Origin: Arsukibacterium sp. UBA5043
GTDB taxonomy: Bacteria > Pseudomonadota > Gammaproteobacteria > Enterobacterales > Alteromonadaceae
Direction: 5' to 3'
DNA length: 64,000 nucleotides
Assembly: GCA_002415085.1 (NCBI GenBank)
Contig: DIBV01000017.1
Span: 705,923-769,922 of the forward strand
Shown here piece by piece: positions 22,347 to 31,522 of this stretch. The notes below the pieces were generated by a model. The model saw only the letters and a program-made list of their open reading frames with translations, had not been told where the DNA came from and did no database searches. How positions within the stretch are numbered: the first letter of the stretch is position 1; each line of letters opens with the position of its first letter. The translations under genes were made by a program, and so were the position numbers.

Positions 22347-22470
22347 TTTTAAGGCGTGGCTTGCTGCTGGTTACAGACACTTATTCGCCTTGCTGCTTAA
22401 TATTAGCCACCCGATTTGCGTATAAAAACAGCAAACACACCCATGCTACGCACGAAACGCAAAAAAACGG

Positions 22471-22499
22471 TTGACGCTAATATGTCAGATCAGCATAAT
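22471..22499 (+). promoter_or_regulatory. Promoter of the Met-Leu-Gln-Gln tRNA operon
   Basis: TTGACG (22471-22476) and CATAAT (22494-22499) are separated by exactly 17 bp, 30 bp before the first tRNA. The discriminator ACGCGCC is GC-rich, the hallmark of stringently controlled stable-RNA promoters. Confidence 0.82.
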
Positions 22500-22529
22500 A
22501 CGCGCCACTTGCTTAGGACAAGTTAGCGT

Positions 22530-22606
22530 GGCTACATAGCTCAGCTGGTTAGAGCACAGCACTCATAATGCTGGGGTCGCAGGTTCGATTCCCGCTGTAG
22601 CCACCA
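22530..22606 (+). tRNA. tRNA-Met (CAU), elongator type
   Basis: 77 nt with encoded CCA; the anticodon CAT is at 22564-22566. The acceptor arm GGCTACA pairs with TGTAGCC. The body resembles E. coli metT rather than initiator tRNA (which lacks the first pair) or tRNA-Ile2, and the neighbour order Met-Leu-Gln-Gln matches the metT operon. Confidence 0.93.
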
Positions 22607-22624
22607 CTTAATTTTCCTATGTAT

Positions 22625-22709
22625 GCGGGAATGGCGGAATTGGTAGACGCACTGGATTTAGGTTCCAGCGCCGCGAGGCGTGAGAGTTCGAGTCTCTCTT
22701 TCCGCACCA
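22625..22709 (+). tRNA. tRNA-Leu (UAG)
   Basis: 85 nt, with the long variable arm of class II tRNAs. The anticodon loop reads ATTTAGG with TAG. CCA is encoded. Confidence 0.96.
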
Positions 22710-22734
22710 TACTTAGCAAGTAAGCAGTTTCTGC

Positions 22735-22809
22735 AGGGGCGTAGCCAAGCGGTAAGGCAGCGGGTTTTGATCCCGCCATGCCCAGGTTCGAATCCTGGCG
22801 CCCCTGCCA
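22735..22809 (+). tRNA. tRNA-Gln (UUG), first copy
   Basis: 75 nt with encoded CCA; the anticodon loop is TTTTGAT with TTG. The first pair is A-T, and the arm AGGGGCG pairs with CGCCCCT. It differs from the second copy by one base in the variable region (GCCATGCC against GCCACGCC). Confidence 0.96.
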
Positions 22810-22869
22810 TTAACTCAGGCAGTTGATTTTATCTCTCCTTGTGTTTATCTGAACTGCAATCTCTATTTT

Positions 22870-22944
22870 AGGGGCGTAGCCAAGCGGTAAGGCAGCGGGT
22901 TTTGATCCCGCCACGCCCAGGTTCGAATCCTGGCGCCCCTGCCA
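22870..22944 (+). tRNA. tRNA-Gln (UUG), second copy
   Basis: 75 nt with encoded CCA, almost identical to the copy 60 bp upstream. It is the last tRNA of the operon and is followed by a terminator. Confidence 0.96.
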
Positions 22945-22951
22945 TATTTAG

Positions 22952-22976
22952 AAACCCAGCCACGGCTGGGTTTTTG
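22952..22976 (+). terminator. Terminator of the Met-Leu-Gln-Gln tRNA operon
   Basis: ACCCAGC and GCTGGGT, flanked by AAA and TTTTT, form a short strong hairpin 8 bp after the last CCA. Confidence 0.85.
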
Positions 22977-23005
22977 CTTTGTGCTAATCCTGACTCAATC
23001 CTGCC

Positions 23006-23096
23006 GGTTACAACATCTTTTGTGCTCGCCACAGCAACTCACTCACGCTTCGCATTCGCTCAGACACTCTGTGGCTGCGCAAAAAGAGTTCTAACC
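23006..23096. repeat. Intergenic hairpin repeat, copy A
   Basis: A 91-bp imperfect inverted repeat between the tRNA-Gln operon and the 3' end of ubiF. Outer arms are GGTTA/TAACC, then AAC/GTT, TCTTTT with AAAAAGA, and GCCACAG/CTGTGGC nearest the loop. The loop region begins CAACTC and ends CGCTCAGACACT. Copy B at 27283-27375 shares the loop ends and the CACAG/CTGTG base, a C-C mismatch and a bulged A at the same places, but has different outer stem bases that still pair. Function unknown. Confidence 0.75.
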
Positions 23097-23118
23097 TCCC
23101 GGTATTAGAACGTCTAAA

Positions 23119-24300
23119 CTATTTAATCCCAACAGCATAATGAGTAACTAATTTTTTAAGCGCACCACTACGCGACGCAAGCGTCAGCGCCAGTTGGCGT
23201 AATTTACGTAGCGGAGCAATGTCATTGCCAAATAACTGATAAAAGCCATCCATGGTGCTCATCATCAGTAAATTAGCTGGTTTACGTTTACGCTGATACC
23301 CGCTTAACAGTGTCTCATTACCAATATCTTGCTGTTGCTGGTGCGCACTAATAATCAGCTCCGTCAACAGCTTTGCATCGGCAAAGCCCAGGTTTACCCC
23401 CTGCCCTGCTAACGGGTTAATGGTATGGGCAGCATCGCCCGCCAGCACTACCCTGCCCGCAAAATAACGGTTAACATCCATTCGGGCTAATGGAAACCAG
23501 CTGCTGCTTACCACCTTCACCTCTCCGAGCTGTTCAGGGAAAGCCTTTAACAGTTCCCGGGTAAGTTGTTCTGGTTTAAGCGTTGCTAAGTGTTTTACTG
23601 TAGGCGCGTTGTCATACCAGACAATATTACCCTGCTGACCAGGCAACGGTAAAAACGCCTTGGGGCCAGTTGGGGTAAATTGCTGCCAGGTGACATCCTG
23701 CTGTGGGTAGGGTGTATTTACTAACGCCACTAAACAAGCCTGCTGGTATTGCCAGCCGCTAGTACCAATACCGGCCAACTGACGCAGTTGCGAATTGCCA
23801 CCATCGGCAGCAATGACTAATGCGCTCCTTAGCTGCTCGCCACTATCCAGGGTTAACAAGGCATTGTCGGACGTTTGGCTTAATGCGCTAACCGAGGCCG
23901 GACAAAACCGTGTCACCTTAGCGGTAAATTGCTGCCATAGCGCCAACTGCAGCACATTGTTTTCAACAATGTGGCCCAGGTGGCTATTTTTAACCTCGGC
24001 AGCATCAAAGGTGACAATGCTGGCCGGATGTTCAAACGCCTGCAGCCGCTGATAAGGACACAGCCGCATCTGTTGCAATAACTGCCAGGCACCCAGCTTA
24101 GTTAGCCAGGCTTCACTGGCCAGATTAATCGAAGACACCCGCAGATCCGGGGCACTGGCAGAGTCAAACTCAGCAGGCGCCTGTTTCTCAATTAACGCAA
24201 CCTGCAGGCCCGCCTGGCTGAGCGAAAGCGCAATAGCCGCCCCTACCATGCCGCCGCCGACAATGCTGATATCAAATTGCTGTACCGTGTTACTACTCAT
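23119..24300 (-). CDS. ubiF: 2-octaprenyl-3-methyl-6-methoxy-1,4-benzoquinol hydroxylase (FAD monooxygenase)
   Basis: 393 residues of the UbiH/UbiF/VisC family. The FAD-binding site is SIVGGGMVGAAIALSL at the N-terminus, and the second FAD motif is GDAAHTINPLAGQGVNLGF. Stretches such as HIVENNVLQLALWQ, AGIGTSGWQYQQACLVAL and TWQQFTPTGPKAFLPL resemble E. coli UbiF more closely than UbiH, so it should hydroxylate the ubiquinone ring in a late step of synthesis. Assignment within the family is by resemblance only. It is monocistronic. Confidence 0.85.
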   Translation of the reverse strand: MSSNTVQQFDISIVGGGMVGAAIALSLSQAGLQVALIEKQAPAEFDSASAPDLRVSSINLASEAWLTKLGAWQLLQQMRLCPYQRLQAFEHPASIVTFDAAEVKNSHLGHIVENNVLQLALWQQFTAKVTRFCPASVSALSQTSDNALLTLDSGEQLRSALVIAADGGNSQLRQLAGIGTSGWQYQQACLVALVNTPYPQQDVTWQQFTPTGPKAFLPLPGQQGNIVWYDNAPTVKHLATLKPEQLTRELLKAFPEQLGEVKVVSSSWFPLARMDVNRYFAGRVVLAGDAAHTINPLAGQGVNLGFADAKLLTELIISAHQQQQDIGNETLLSGYQRKRKPANLLMMSTMDGFYQLFGNDIAPLRKLRQLALTLASRSGALKKLVTHYAVGIK

Positions 24301-24446
24301 TAAACCTAACCTTATCTGTGCTTAGGGTGCCTATACTACAATTTATTTCACACCAGCCTGAAAGTGAACCTTTACTGCGCCGGTCTTTGATGTTGGGCAG
24401 GTTAACCCACTACTGCCAACAACTATAATGAACTCAGGAATACTTA

Positions 24447-25079
24447 ATGAAACGCTATCTTATCACTGCTTGTGCAACCCTGTTCAGTATCAAACTTATG
24501 GCAGCAACCGGCATTGCCCAGAGCCCAGAGCAGGTCACTCCTCTGCTAAATGGCCTGGCCATTCCTGATGTTACTCTGACTACAGCAGATAACACTAACC
24601 TGGCATTGACTACTCTGGTAAAAAAACAGCCCAGTGTCCTGGTATTTTATCGCGGTGGCTGGTGCCCCTATTGTAACGCCCAGTTGGCAGCACTGCGAAA
24701 TATAGAACCGGATTTAGCAAAGCTAGGCTACCAAATCATTGCCATCACCCCCGACAGTGTCAGTTCGATTAACAACAGCTTAAATGACACCGGCGGCCAG
24801 AAATTAACTTATCAATTATTGTCAGACAGCCAGTTTAAAGCCAGCAGCGCCTTTGGTCTGGCGTATTATCTGGATGATAAGACAGCCGCCATTTATAAAG
24901 GTAAATTAGGCAGCTTAATTACGACTGAAAACGGTACTGAAAAAGTGGTATTGCCCGTGCCAGCTGTCTATATCTTAAATACAGATGGGGAGGTCGTTTT
25001 TAACTATGTACATATCAATTATAAAAGCCGTTTAGAAAGCGAGTTGCTGTTAAAAGCCGCTGAACTTGCCTTGCAATAA
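24447..25079 (+). CDS. Peroxiredoxin-like (AhpC/TSA) exported redox protein
   Basis: 210 residues. A signal peptide of about 19 residues (MKRYLITACATLFSIKLMA) predicts export to the periplasm. The thioredoxin-fold core has VLVFYRGGWCPYCNAQL, a CxxC active site at about residues 73-76, and later IITPDSVSS-like and PAVYILNTDGEVVF stretches typical of AhpC/TSA and redoxin proteins. It probably reduces peroxides or disulfides; the redox partner is not visible. It stands alone between ubiF and aguB. Confidence 0.82.
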   Translation: MKRYLITACATLFSIKLMAATGIAQSPEQVTPLLNGLAIPDVTLTTADNTNLALTTLVKKQPSVLVFYRGGWCPYCNAQLAALRNIEPDLAKLGYQIIAITPDSVSSINNSLNDTGGQKLTYQLLSDSQFKASSAFGLAYYLDDKTAAIYKGKLGSLITTENGTEKVVLPVPAVYILNTDGEVVFNYVHINYKSRLESELLLKAAELALQ

Positions 25080-25114
25080 TATCTGTTTTTTCAGGTTGTC
25101 TCACCTGTTGACAG

Positions 25115-25151
25115 CAGCAACAATCTTTGAGGTTGGCGTTGCTGTTTTTTT
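25115..25151 (+). terminator. Probable terminator after the peroxiredoxin-like gene
   Basis: CAGCAAC (25115-25121) can pair with GTTGCTG (25138-25144) across a 16-nt loop, followed by TTTTTTT. The long loop lowers certainty. Confidence 0.5.
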
Positions 25152-25262
25152 CTGACAAAAACGTTGACGAGCGCACAAAAATACGGCATTTTGCGCGCCC
25201 TGTTTGGCAAGTATTGCTACTAATGCTAGCCTGTTGGTTTAACCCTCTGCTGGAGATAACTG

Positions 25263-26150
25263 ATGCGTAATGTAACCGTTGCTGCAACTCAAATGGTTGG
25301 CGGCTGGAATGTTGAAGAAAACATCGCCCGTGGCGAAAGACTGGTGCGTGACGCAGCGGCTAAAGGCGCCCAGATTATTCTGCTGCAAGAGCTGTTTGAA
25401 CGTAACTATTTTTGCCAGAAACAAAAGCCGGATTATCTGGAATTTGCGACTACCGTTGCAGAAAATCCGGCCGTCAACCACTTTATTAAGATTGCCAGAG
25501 AACTTAACGTGGTGCTGCCCATCAGCATTTACGAGCGTGCTGGCAACTGTTTATATAACAGCGTGGTGATTATCGATGCTGACGGTTCAAACCTGGGCAC
25601 GTATCGTAAAAGCCATATACCGGATGGTCCTGGCTATAATGAAAAATACTATTTCACCCCGGGCGATACCGGCTTTAAAGTATGGCAAACCCGTCATGCC
25701 AAAATTGGTGTCGGTATTTGCTGGGATCAATGGTTTCCGGAATGTGCCAGAAGCATGGCATTGCAGGGCGCTGAATTACTGTTCTACCCCACAGCAATAG
25801 GCAGTGAGCCGCATGATGCCACCATTAATTCCCGCGGTCATTGGCAGCGTACTCAGCAGGGCCATGCTGCAGCGAATTTAATGCCGCTTATTGCCTCCAA
25901 CCGGATTGGTACCGAAACAGAAGCTGACTACCATATTACCTTTTATGGCAGTTCATTTATTGCCGACGCTACGGGTGAAAAAGTGCAGGAAGCGAATCAA
26001 ACCGACGAAGCGGTGTTAATACACACTTTTGATCTGGATGCCGTTGCAGCCAATCGCCGCGCCTGGGGCCTGTTTCGTGACCGTCGAATCGACATTTACG
26101 ATACAGTGCTAACCAAAGATGGCAAAGTAAATCCGGAGAACAGCAAGTGA
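25263..26150 (+). CDS. aguB: N-carbamoylputrescine amidase
   Basis: 295 residues of the nitrilase superfamily. It hydrolyses N-carbamoylputrescine to putrescine, CO2 and ammonia. The Glu-Lys-Cys triad can be read in [23 protein letters not shown] and [17 protein letters not shown] site precedes the ATG. The last 4 nt overlap the GTG start of aguA, so the two steps from agmatine are translationally coupled. Confidence 0.96.
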   Translation: MRNVTVAATQMVGGWNVEENIARGERLVRDAAAKGAQIILLQELFERNYFCQKQKPDYLEFATTVAENPAVNHFIKIARELNVVLPISIYERAGNCLYNSVVIIDADGSNLGTYRKSHIPDGPGYNEKYYFTPGDTGFKVWQTRHAKIGVGICWDQWFPECARSMALQGAELLFYPTAIGSEPHDATINSRGHWQRTQQGHAAANLMPLIASNRIGTETEADYHITFYGSSFIADATGEKVQEANQTDEAVLIHTFDLDAVAANRRAWGLFRDRRIDIYDTVLTKDGKVNPENSK

Positions 26151-27259
26151 GCCGTTTACTGCCAACCACACCTAAACACGATGGTTTCTCGATGCCCGCC
26201 GAATGGGCCAGGCATAAGCAAACCTGGATGGTATGGCCTGAGCGCACCGATAGCTGGCGTATGGGGGCTAAACCTGCCCAACAGGCATTTTGTGCTGTTA
26301 TTACCGCTATCGCGCGCTTTGAGCCGGTAACGGTAGCGGTGTCAGCGGCGCAGTATGCTAATGCCGAAGCGCAGCTAAGCACAGCCGGCGCATTATACCC
26401 GGTTCGGGTAGTAGAAATTTCCAATAATGACGCCTGGTGCCGTGATACCGGGCCAACTTTTGTTACTAATGACGAAGGTGAAGTACGAGGTATTGACTGG
26501 ACCTTTAATGCCTGGGGTGGCCTCAACGGCGGGTTATATTTCCCGTGGCATTTTGATGATCAGGTTGCCAGTAAAATTTTAGGGATAGAACAGTTACCCC
26601 GCTACCGCACAGAAGACTTTGTGCTGGAAGGCGGCGCTATTCATGTCGATGGCGAAGGCACCTTATTAACTACCGAAGAGTGTTTATTAAACGCCAACCG
26701 TAACTCTGATTTAAACCGCGAGCAAATTGAAGCAAAACTGGCAGAATATTTAGGGATCAGCAAAGTGCTGTGGTTAAAAGACGGTATTTTTAACGACGAA
26801 ACCGATGGTCATGTTGATAATATGGCCTGTTTCGTCAAACCCGGTGAAGTGGTGCTGGCCTGGACAGAGGATCAGAACGACCCGCAGTATGCCCGCAGCA
26901 AAGCGGCGCTGGATTATTTAGAAGCCAGCACTGATGCCAAAGGCCGGAAGATTAAGGTCCACAAGTTACCCCTGCCCAAACCCATTATTGCTGATGCTGA
27001 AGAATACGCGACCGTAGATGTCAATCTGAACTCGGCACCGCGGGAAGCTAACGCCCGACTGGCTGGCTCTTACATCAACTTTTATTTATGTAACGGTGGC
27101 CTGATCATGCCAACTTTTGATGACCCGAATGATAAAGTTGCCGCGGATATATTACAGCAGCTGTATCCTGATCATCAGGTTGTGACCGTACCTGGCCGGG
27201 AAATTTTACTGGGTGGTGGCAATATTCACTGTATTACCCAGCAGCAACCAAGGGGTTAA
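26147..27259 (+). CDS. aguA: Agmatine deiminase
   Basis: 370 residues of the guanidino-modifying (peptidylarginine deiminase-like) fold. It converts agmatine to N-carbamoylputrescine. [18 protein letters not shown] is near the N-terminus, [14 protein letters not shown] carries active-site acids, [10 protein letters not shown] holds the catalytic His, and the nucleophilic Cys is in GGGNIHCIT near the C-terminus. The start is GTG, overlapping the aguB stop codon. The product feeds AguB. Confidence 0.97.
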   Translation: MSRLLPTTPKHDGFSMPAEWARHKQTWMVWPERTDSWRMGAKPAQQAFCAVITAIARFEPVTVAVSAAQYANAEAQLSTAGALYPVRVVEISNNDAWCRDTGPTFVTNDEGEVRGIDWTFNAWGGLNGGLYFPWHFDDQVASKILGIEQLPRYRTEDFVLEGGAIHVDGEGTLLTTEECLLNANRNSDLNREQIEAKLAEYLGISKVLWLKDGIFNDETDGHVDNMACFVKPGEVVLAWTEDQNDPQYARSKAALDYLEASTDAKGRKIKVHKLPLPKPIIADAEEYATVDVNLNSAPREANARLAGSYINFYLCNGGLIMPTFDDPNDKVAADILQQLYPDHQVVTVPGREILLGGGNIHCITQQQPRG

Positions 27260-27282
27260 CTCTGCGGAAAGGGTGTAGCTGC

Positions 27283-27375
27283 GATTGCAACACCCGCCCC
27301 GGCTCGCCACAGCAACTCGCGAGTGTTCGCGCACTCGCTCAGACACTCTGTGTCGACCGAAACGGGGTTCCAATC
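27283..27375. repeat. Intergenic hairpin repeat, copy B
   Basis: A 93-bp imperfect inverted repeat between aguA and ppiC, ending 28 bp before the ppiC ATG. Arms: GATTG/CAATC, AAC/GTT, CCCG/CGGG, CGG/CCG, TCG/CGA, CACAG/CTGTG. The tip adds a perfect hairpin GCGAGTG-TTCGCG-CACTCGC. It has the same fold as copy A (23006-23096) with compensating stem changes. Function unknown. Confidence 0.75.
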
Positions 27376-27402
27376 TTCGCGTTTTAATCTCAAGAGAGTT
27401 TT

Positions 27403-27681
27403 ATGTCCAAAGCCTGCGCGTTACACATTCTGGTTAAAACCCGGGAACAAGCCGAAAAGCTAAAACAGCAACTTGCCAAAGGCGCTGACTTTAGCAAACT
27501 CGCCAAACAACATTCGCTGTGTCCGTCCGGCAAAAAAGGCGGTGACTTAGGCGAGTTTCGTAAAGGCCAGATGGTAAAGGCCTTTGACGATGTCGTATTT
27601 AAACTGGCGGTGTTAGAAGTACATGGCCCGGTGAAAACCCAGTTTGGTTTTCACCTGATTAAAACCCTGTATCGGAGTTAA
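27403..27681 (+). CDS. ppiC: Peptidyl-prolyl cis-trans isomerase, parvulin type
   Basis: 92 residues, a single parvulin domain without signal peptide, so cytosolic. [35 protein letters not shown] and [13 protein letters not shown] are the conserved rotamase blocks. It matches E. coli PpiC in length. The stop codon shares TTAA with the stop codon of the converging helicase gene. The hairpin repeat copy B lies in its upstream region. Confidence 0.95.
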   Translation: MSKACALHILVKTREQAEKLKQQLAKGADFSKLAKQHSLCPSGKKGGDLGEFRKGQMVKAFDDVVFKLAVLEVHGPVKTQFGFHLIKTLYRS

Positions 27682-28949
27682 GCTTTACCTAGCGCTTTGG
27701 CCCGCAATTTGGCTTTTAACTTACCCTGGGCCTGACGCTTCGCCTGGCCATCATTGCGCCCGGGGCGCTGGCCCGGGGTACGGGCAACCGCTTCATTTGG
27801 TGCCTGGTAGCTGGGGTCGTGCTCATAGCCCGGTATCACTTCGGTGCTCAGTACTTGCTGAGTCAGCTTTTCAATATCCTGCAGTGCACCTAAATCTTCC
27901 GGAGTAACCAGGGTTACCGCTATGCCGCTCATGCCAGCGCGGCCAGTGCGGCCAATCCGGTGGACATAGTCTTCGGCAATTTGCGGTAAATCGTAGTTTA
28001 CTACATAGGGTAGTTCGTTAATATCCAGGCCACGTGCTGCAATATCGGTAGCCACTAATACCCGAACCGAACCGGCTTTGAAATCAGCTAATGCTTTGGT
28101 GCGTGCGCCCTGGCTTTTATCGCCATGAATGGCAGCAGTTTTTAAACCGTCTTTTTGCAGTTGTTTGGCTAAGCGGTCGGCCCCGTGCTTAGTGCGAACG
28201 AAGACCAGTACCTGCGGCCAGTTGCGGGCACCAATTAAATGCGACAGCATTTCTCGTTTACGATGTTTATCTACCAGATATACCTGCTGGGTTACGCGGT
28301 CTGCTGTGGCGTTGGCCGCAGCAACCTCAACCAGTACCGGGTTATCTAACAGCTCGTCGGCCAGCTTTTTAATGTCGTTTGAATACGTCGCAGAAAATAA
28401 CAGTGTTTGCCTTTTAGGCGGCAATTTGGCCATGATGCGTTTAATGTCTACCACAAAACCCATATCCAGCATCCGGTCCGCTTCGTCCAGCACCAGTACT
28501 TCCAGCTGGCTTAAATCGATGGTTTGCTGGTGCAAATGGTCAATCAGCCGGCCCGGTGTCGCCACCAGAATATCCAGCCCTTGTTCAGCATCATCGTATT
28601 GGGGCCGGATTGACACGCCACCGTAAAATACCGCACTGCGGCAAGCAACATGGCGACTATAGGTCAGCACGCTTTCATGTACCTGCTGCGCCAGTTCGCG
28701 GGTGGGCGTCAGTACTAAAACTCTGACCTGACCCGCAGTTAACACCATAGGTGCATTGAGCAAGTGCTGCAGCAGTGGTAAAGTAAAAGCAGCAGTTTTA
28801 CCAGTACCCGTTTGTGCGCCGGCCAACAGGTCTTTACCGGAGCGGATAAGCGGAATGCTGCGTTGTTGTACTGGTGTGGCTTCGGTATAGCCCTGCTCGG
28901 TTAATACCCGTAAAATAGGCTCTGCCAGCCCTAAAGATTGAAACGACAT
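27678..28949 (-). CDS. rhlE: DEAD-box RNA helicase, RhlE type
   Basis: 423 residues. Helicase motifs occur in order: the Q motif ([14 protein letters not shown]), Walker [21 protein letters not shown] in [17 protein letters not shown] in LLFSATYS, and HRIGRTGR near residue 320. A short basic tail rich in Gly, Gln and Lys ends the protein. The sequence fits the RhlE group, involved in ribosome assembly and RNA turnover; RhlB and SrmB are less likely. GGAT precedes the ATG. Confidence 0.88.
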   Translation of the reverse strand: MSFQSLGLAEPILRVLTEQGYTEATPVQQRSIPLIRSGKDLLAGAQTGTGKTAAFTLPLLQHLLNAPMVLTAGQVRVLVLTPTRELAQQVHESVLTYSRHVACRSAVFYGGVSIRPQYDDAEQGLDILVATPGRLIDHLHQQTIDLSQLEVLVLDEADRMLDMGFVVDIKRIMAKLPPKRQTLLFSATYSNDIKKLADELLDNPVLVEVAAANATADRVTQQVYLVDKHRKREMLSHLIGARNWPQVLVFVRTKHGADRLAKQLQKDGLKTAAIHGDKSQGARTKALADFKAGSVRVLVATDIAARGLDINELPYVVNYDLPQIAEDYVHRIGRTGRAGMSGIAVTLVTPEDLGALQDIEKLTQQVLSTEVIPGYEHDPSYQAPNEAVARTPGQRPGRNDGQAKRQAQGKLKAKLRAKALGKA

Positions 28950-29039
28950 TGGTTATCCTGACTGCGCCCACGCCAAAATGGCCATGGCTAATTAAAGCGC
29001 GATTATAACAGATGCGCCAATAACAAGATATTCAGCCCC

Positions 29040-29300
29040 ATGACAACAGCACCCTGGTTTCTTTATATGGTACGAACCGCTACAGGCCACTTGTATACCG
29101 GCATTAGTACCGACCCTGCCCGGCGCTTACGCCAGCATAACGGCGAACTGACTGGCGGTGCCAAAGCCCTGCGCGGTAAAGGACCACTGCAGCTGGTTTA
29201 TCAGCAGCCAATGACAAACCGGGCTGAGGCCAGTAAGGCTGAATACCAGTTTAAACAACTTAGTAGAGCTGCAAAAGAGCAGCGGATAAGCGAGCAGTAA
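29040..29300 (+). CDS. GIY-YIG domain protein (UPF0213, YhbQ-like)
   Basis: 86 residues forming one GIY-YIG domain: FLYMVRTATGHLYTGIS followed by RRLRQHN, with the conserved Arg and a late Glu. E. coli YhbQ and relatives have this size; DNA-damage-related nuclease activity has been suggested for some, but the cellular role is unclear. It overlaps the next gene by one base (TAATG), starting an operon of four genes. Confidence 0.88.
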   Translation: MTTAPWFLYMVRTATGHLYTGISTDPARRLRQHNGELTGGAKALRGKGPLQLVYQQPMTNRAEASKAEYQFKQLSRAAKEQRISEQ

Positions 29301-30202
29301 TGGATAATTTTTACCTGGTACTGGCCTATCTGGTTATTGGCTTTATCTTACGCCGGCTGCCGGCAATGCCGGAAAATAGCGGTATTGTCCTGAATATCTA
29401 CGTTTTATATGTGGCATTGCCGGCGCTTATTCTGAAAAACGTGCCATTGTTGCAGTTTTCGGCAGAACTCCTGATCCCGGCGCTAACGCCCTGGTTGTTG
29501 CTGTGCGCCGTGGTGGCGGCCGTACTGGCGCTAAGCAAACTATTTAACTGGACCCGCGAAGTTACCGGAGCCTTGTTAATTGTGTTGCCGCTGGGCAACA
29601 CCTCATTTTTAGGCTTTCCGATGACCCAGGCCCTGTTTGGCAGCAGCGCCATGCCTTATGCCGTGGTGTATGATCAGGTAGGCTCTTTTATTGCTCTGGC
29701 GACCTACGTCACTATCATAGCGGCTATTTACAGCCCGCAAGTCAGTAAGCCCACAGCAAAAAGCATTGCCATTAAAATTATCTCATTTCCGTCTTTTATC
29801 GCGTTGGTCGCGGGCTTGCTGTTGGCTGATGTCAGCCTGCCGCCTCTGGCGGGAGCCTTAATTAATAACCTGGCGGCAACATTAGTACCGGTTGTAATGA
29901 TTGCCGTCGGATTTCAGTTAAGCTTCCGCTTTAGCAAGAGCGAAATCTCGCCCTTAATCTCGGCCTTAGCCATCAAGTTACTCATGATGCCACTGTTAGC
30001 CTGGGCTATCTGGCGCAGTATGGGTCAAAGCGGGCTGGCGGTAGACATCAGTATTTTTCAGGCGGCGATGCCGCCCATGATCTCGGCTGGAGCCATTGCT
30101 ATTATGGCAGGCCTGGCACCGCGTTTAGTCAGCGGCATTGTTGGTTTTGGTATTTTAATCGGGTTGGTAAGTTTGCCCGTAGTTTTTTGGTTATTGCGTT
30201 AA
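29300..30202 (+). CDS. AEC family transporter (auxin efflux carrier superfamily)
   Basis: 300 residues with about ten hydrophobic helices in two halves, an inner-membrane carrier. LPALILKNVPLLQFS and PLGNTSFLGFPMTQALFG match the conserved parts of the AEC superfamily, whose bacterial members export or import small organic acids and similar compounds. The substrate cannot be read from sequence. It overlaps the GIY-YIG gene by one base. Confidence 0.87.
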   Translation: MDNFYLVLAYLVIGFILRRLPAMPENSGIVLNIYVLYVALPALILKNVPLLQFSAELLIPALTPWLLLCAVVAAVLALSKLFNWTREVTGALLIVLPLGNTSFLGFPMTQALFGSSAMPYAVVYDQVGSFIALATYVTIIAAIYSPQVSKPTAKSIAIKIISFPSFIALVAGLLLADVSLPPLAGALINNLAATLVPVVMIAVGFQLSFRFSKSEISPLISALAIKLLMMPLLAWAIWRSMGQSGLAVDISIFQAAMPPMISAGAIAIMAGLAPRLVSGIVGFGILIGLVSLPVVFWLLR

Positions 30203-30211
30203 AGGATGATA

Positions 30212-31522
30212 ATGGAAAAGTTTAACGAAATAGGACGGTCTCTGCTGACCAGCGTGCAACAATTTGAGTTTTGGTGGCAGCTGCTGGCATTAGCCTCAGC
30301 ATTATTGCTGGCTTCACTGGCTAACCAGCGTTTACAGGCATTGTTAGAAAAACAACATACGCTGGATACCGGCTTGCGTCATTTAGCCGTGCGCAGCCTG
30401 CAACGCCTATTGTGGCCGCTGACGGCGCTGGCGGTCTTGGTGCCCGCCAAAATTATCTTTGAAATGAATGCCCTGCCGGTGCAGATTCTCGAAGTTGCCG
30501 TACCCGTGTTACTGGCATTGGCGGTTATCCGCTTAGTCGTGTATATCCTGCGCAAAGCTTTTAATGTCAGTCCGCTATTAAAGTCTTCAGAGAGCTTACT
30601 AACCTGGATTATCTGGTTTGGTGTAGTGTTGCATCTGGCCGGTTGGCTACCCGGATTACTTAAGGTACTCGAAGGGCTCGCCATGACAGTCGGCGAAACC
30701 CGTATTTCAGTGCTGGCAGTACTGAAACTGATTCTGATGGTGGCGCTGGCATTTACGCTTGCGATCTGGCTGGCCGAATTTATTACTCAGCGGGTGCAAC
30801 GTTCTACCCATATCAGCCCAAGTATGCAGGTCGGCTTTGCCAAATTCAGTAAGTTCTTACTGATCACCATCGCGTTTCTGGTGGCGCTCAATGCCGTGGG
30901 TATTAACCTGAGTTCACTGGCCGTGTTTGGTGGTGCGCTGGGTGTGGGCCTTGGCTTTGGTTTGCAACGTATCGCTTCCAATTTCATCAGTGGTTTTATT
31001 CTGGTATTTGACCGTTCCATTAAGCCAGGTGACATTATTACGGTAGGTGATAAGTTTGGCTGGGTTGAACAATTAAATGCCCGATACGTGGTGGTGCGTA
31101 ACCGTGAAGGGGTAGACACTTTGATCCCGAACGAAAACCTGATCACCTCAGAAGTGATTAACTGGAGTTATGCCGATACTAATGTGCGTCTGAGCATTAA
31201 AGTACAAATAAGTTATGATGATGATCCTGAGCAGGCATTAGCCCTAATGCTTGAATGTGCCAAAGTGTCCCCCAGGATCCTGAATACCCCCACCCCAACC
31301 GTGCGGCTAATGGAGTTTGCCGATAGCGGCATCGCATTAGAATTACGAGTTTGGATCACAGACATGGAAAAAGGCACGGCGGAAGTTCGTTCTGATATTA
31401 ATCTGGCAATCTGGCGGGCATTTAAACAAAACAAAATTACCATTCCATATCCCCAGCGCGATTTACATATCAAATCAGGTTGGCCCCTACCTCCCACTGT
31501 GCAAGCTGAAGGTACAGAGTAA
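30212..31522 (+). CDS. Mechanosensitive channel of the MscS family
   Basis: 436 residues from the ATG at 30212, chosen over an ATG 6 nt upstream because AGGA then lies 5 nt before it. Five or so hydrophobic segments precede the pore helix region GGALGVGLGFGLQRIASNF, and VFDRSIKPGDIITVGDK begins the cytoplasmic beta domain. The protein is larger than E. coli MscS (286), resembling YbdG/YnaI-like relatives. It opens under membrane tension to release solutes. The next gene begins directly after its stop codon. Confidence 0.92.
   Translation: MEKFNEIGRSLLTSVQQFEFWWQLLALASALLLASLANQRLQALLEKQHTLDTGLRHLAVRSLQRLLWPLTALAVLVPAKIIFEMNALPVQILEVAVPVLLALAVIRLVVYILRKAFNVSPLLKSSESLLTWIIWFGVVLHLAGWLPGLLKVLEGLAMTVGETRISVLAVLKLILMVALAFTLAIWLAEFITQRVQRSTHISPSMQVGFAKFSKFLLITIAFLVALNAVGINLSSLAVFGGALGVGLGFGLQRIASNFISGFILVFDRSIKPGDIITVGDKFGWVEQLNARYVVVRNREGVDTLIPNENLITSEVINWSYADTNVRLSIKVQISYDDDPEQALALMLECAKVSPRILNTPTPTVRLMEFADSGIALELRVWITDMEKGTAEVRSDINLAIWRAFKQNKITIPYPQRDLHIKSGWPLPPTVQAEGTE

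Noticed and set aside
22549-23108. Open frames over the Met-Leu-Gln-Gln tRNA region
   Set aside because: They are shadows of tRNA genes and of hairpin repeat copy A.
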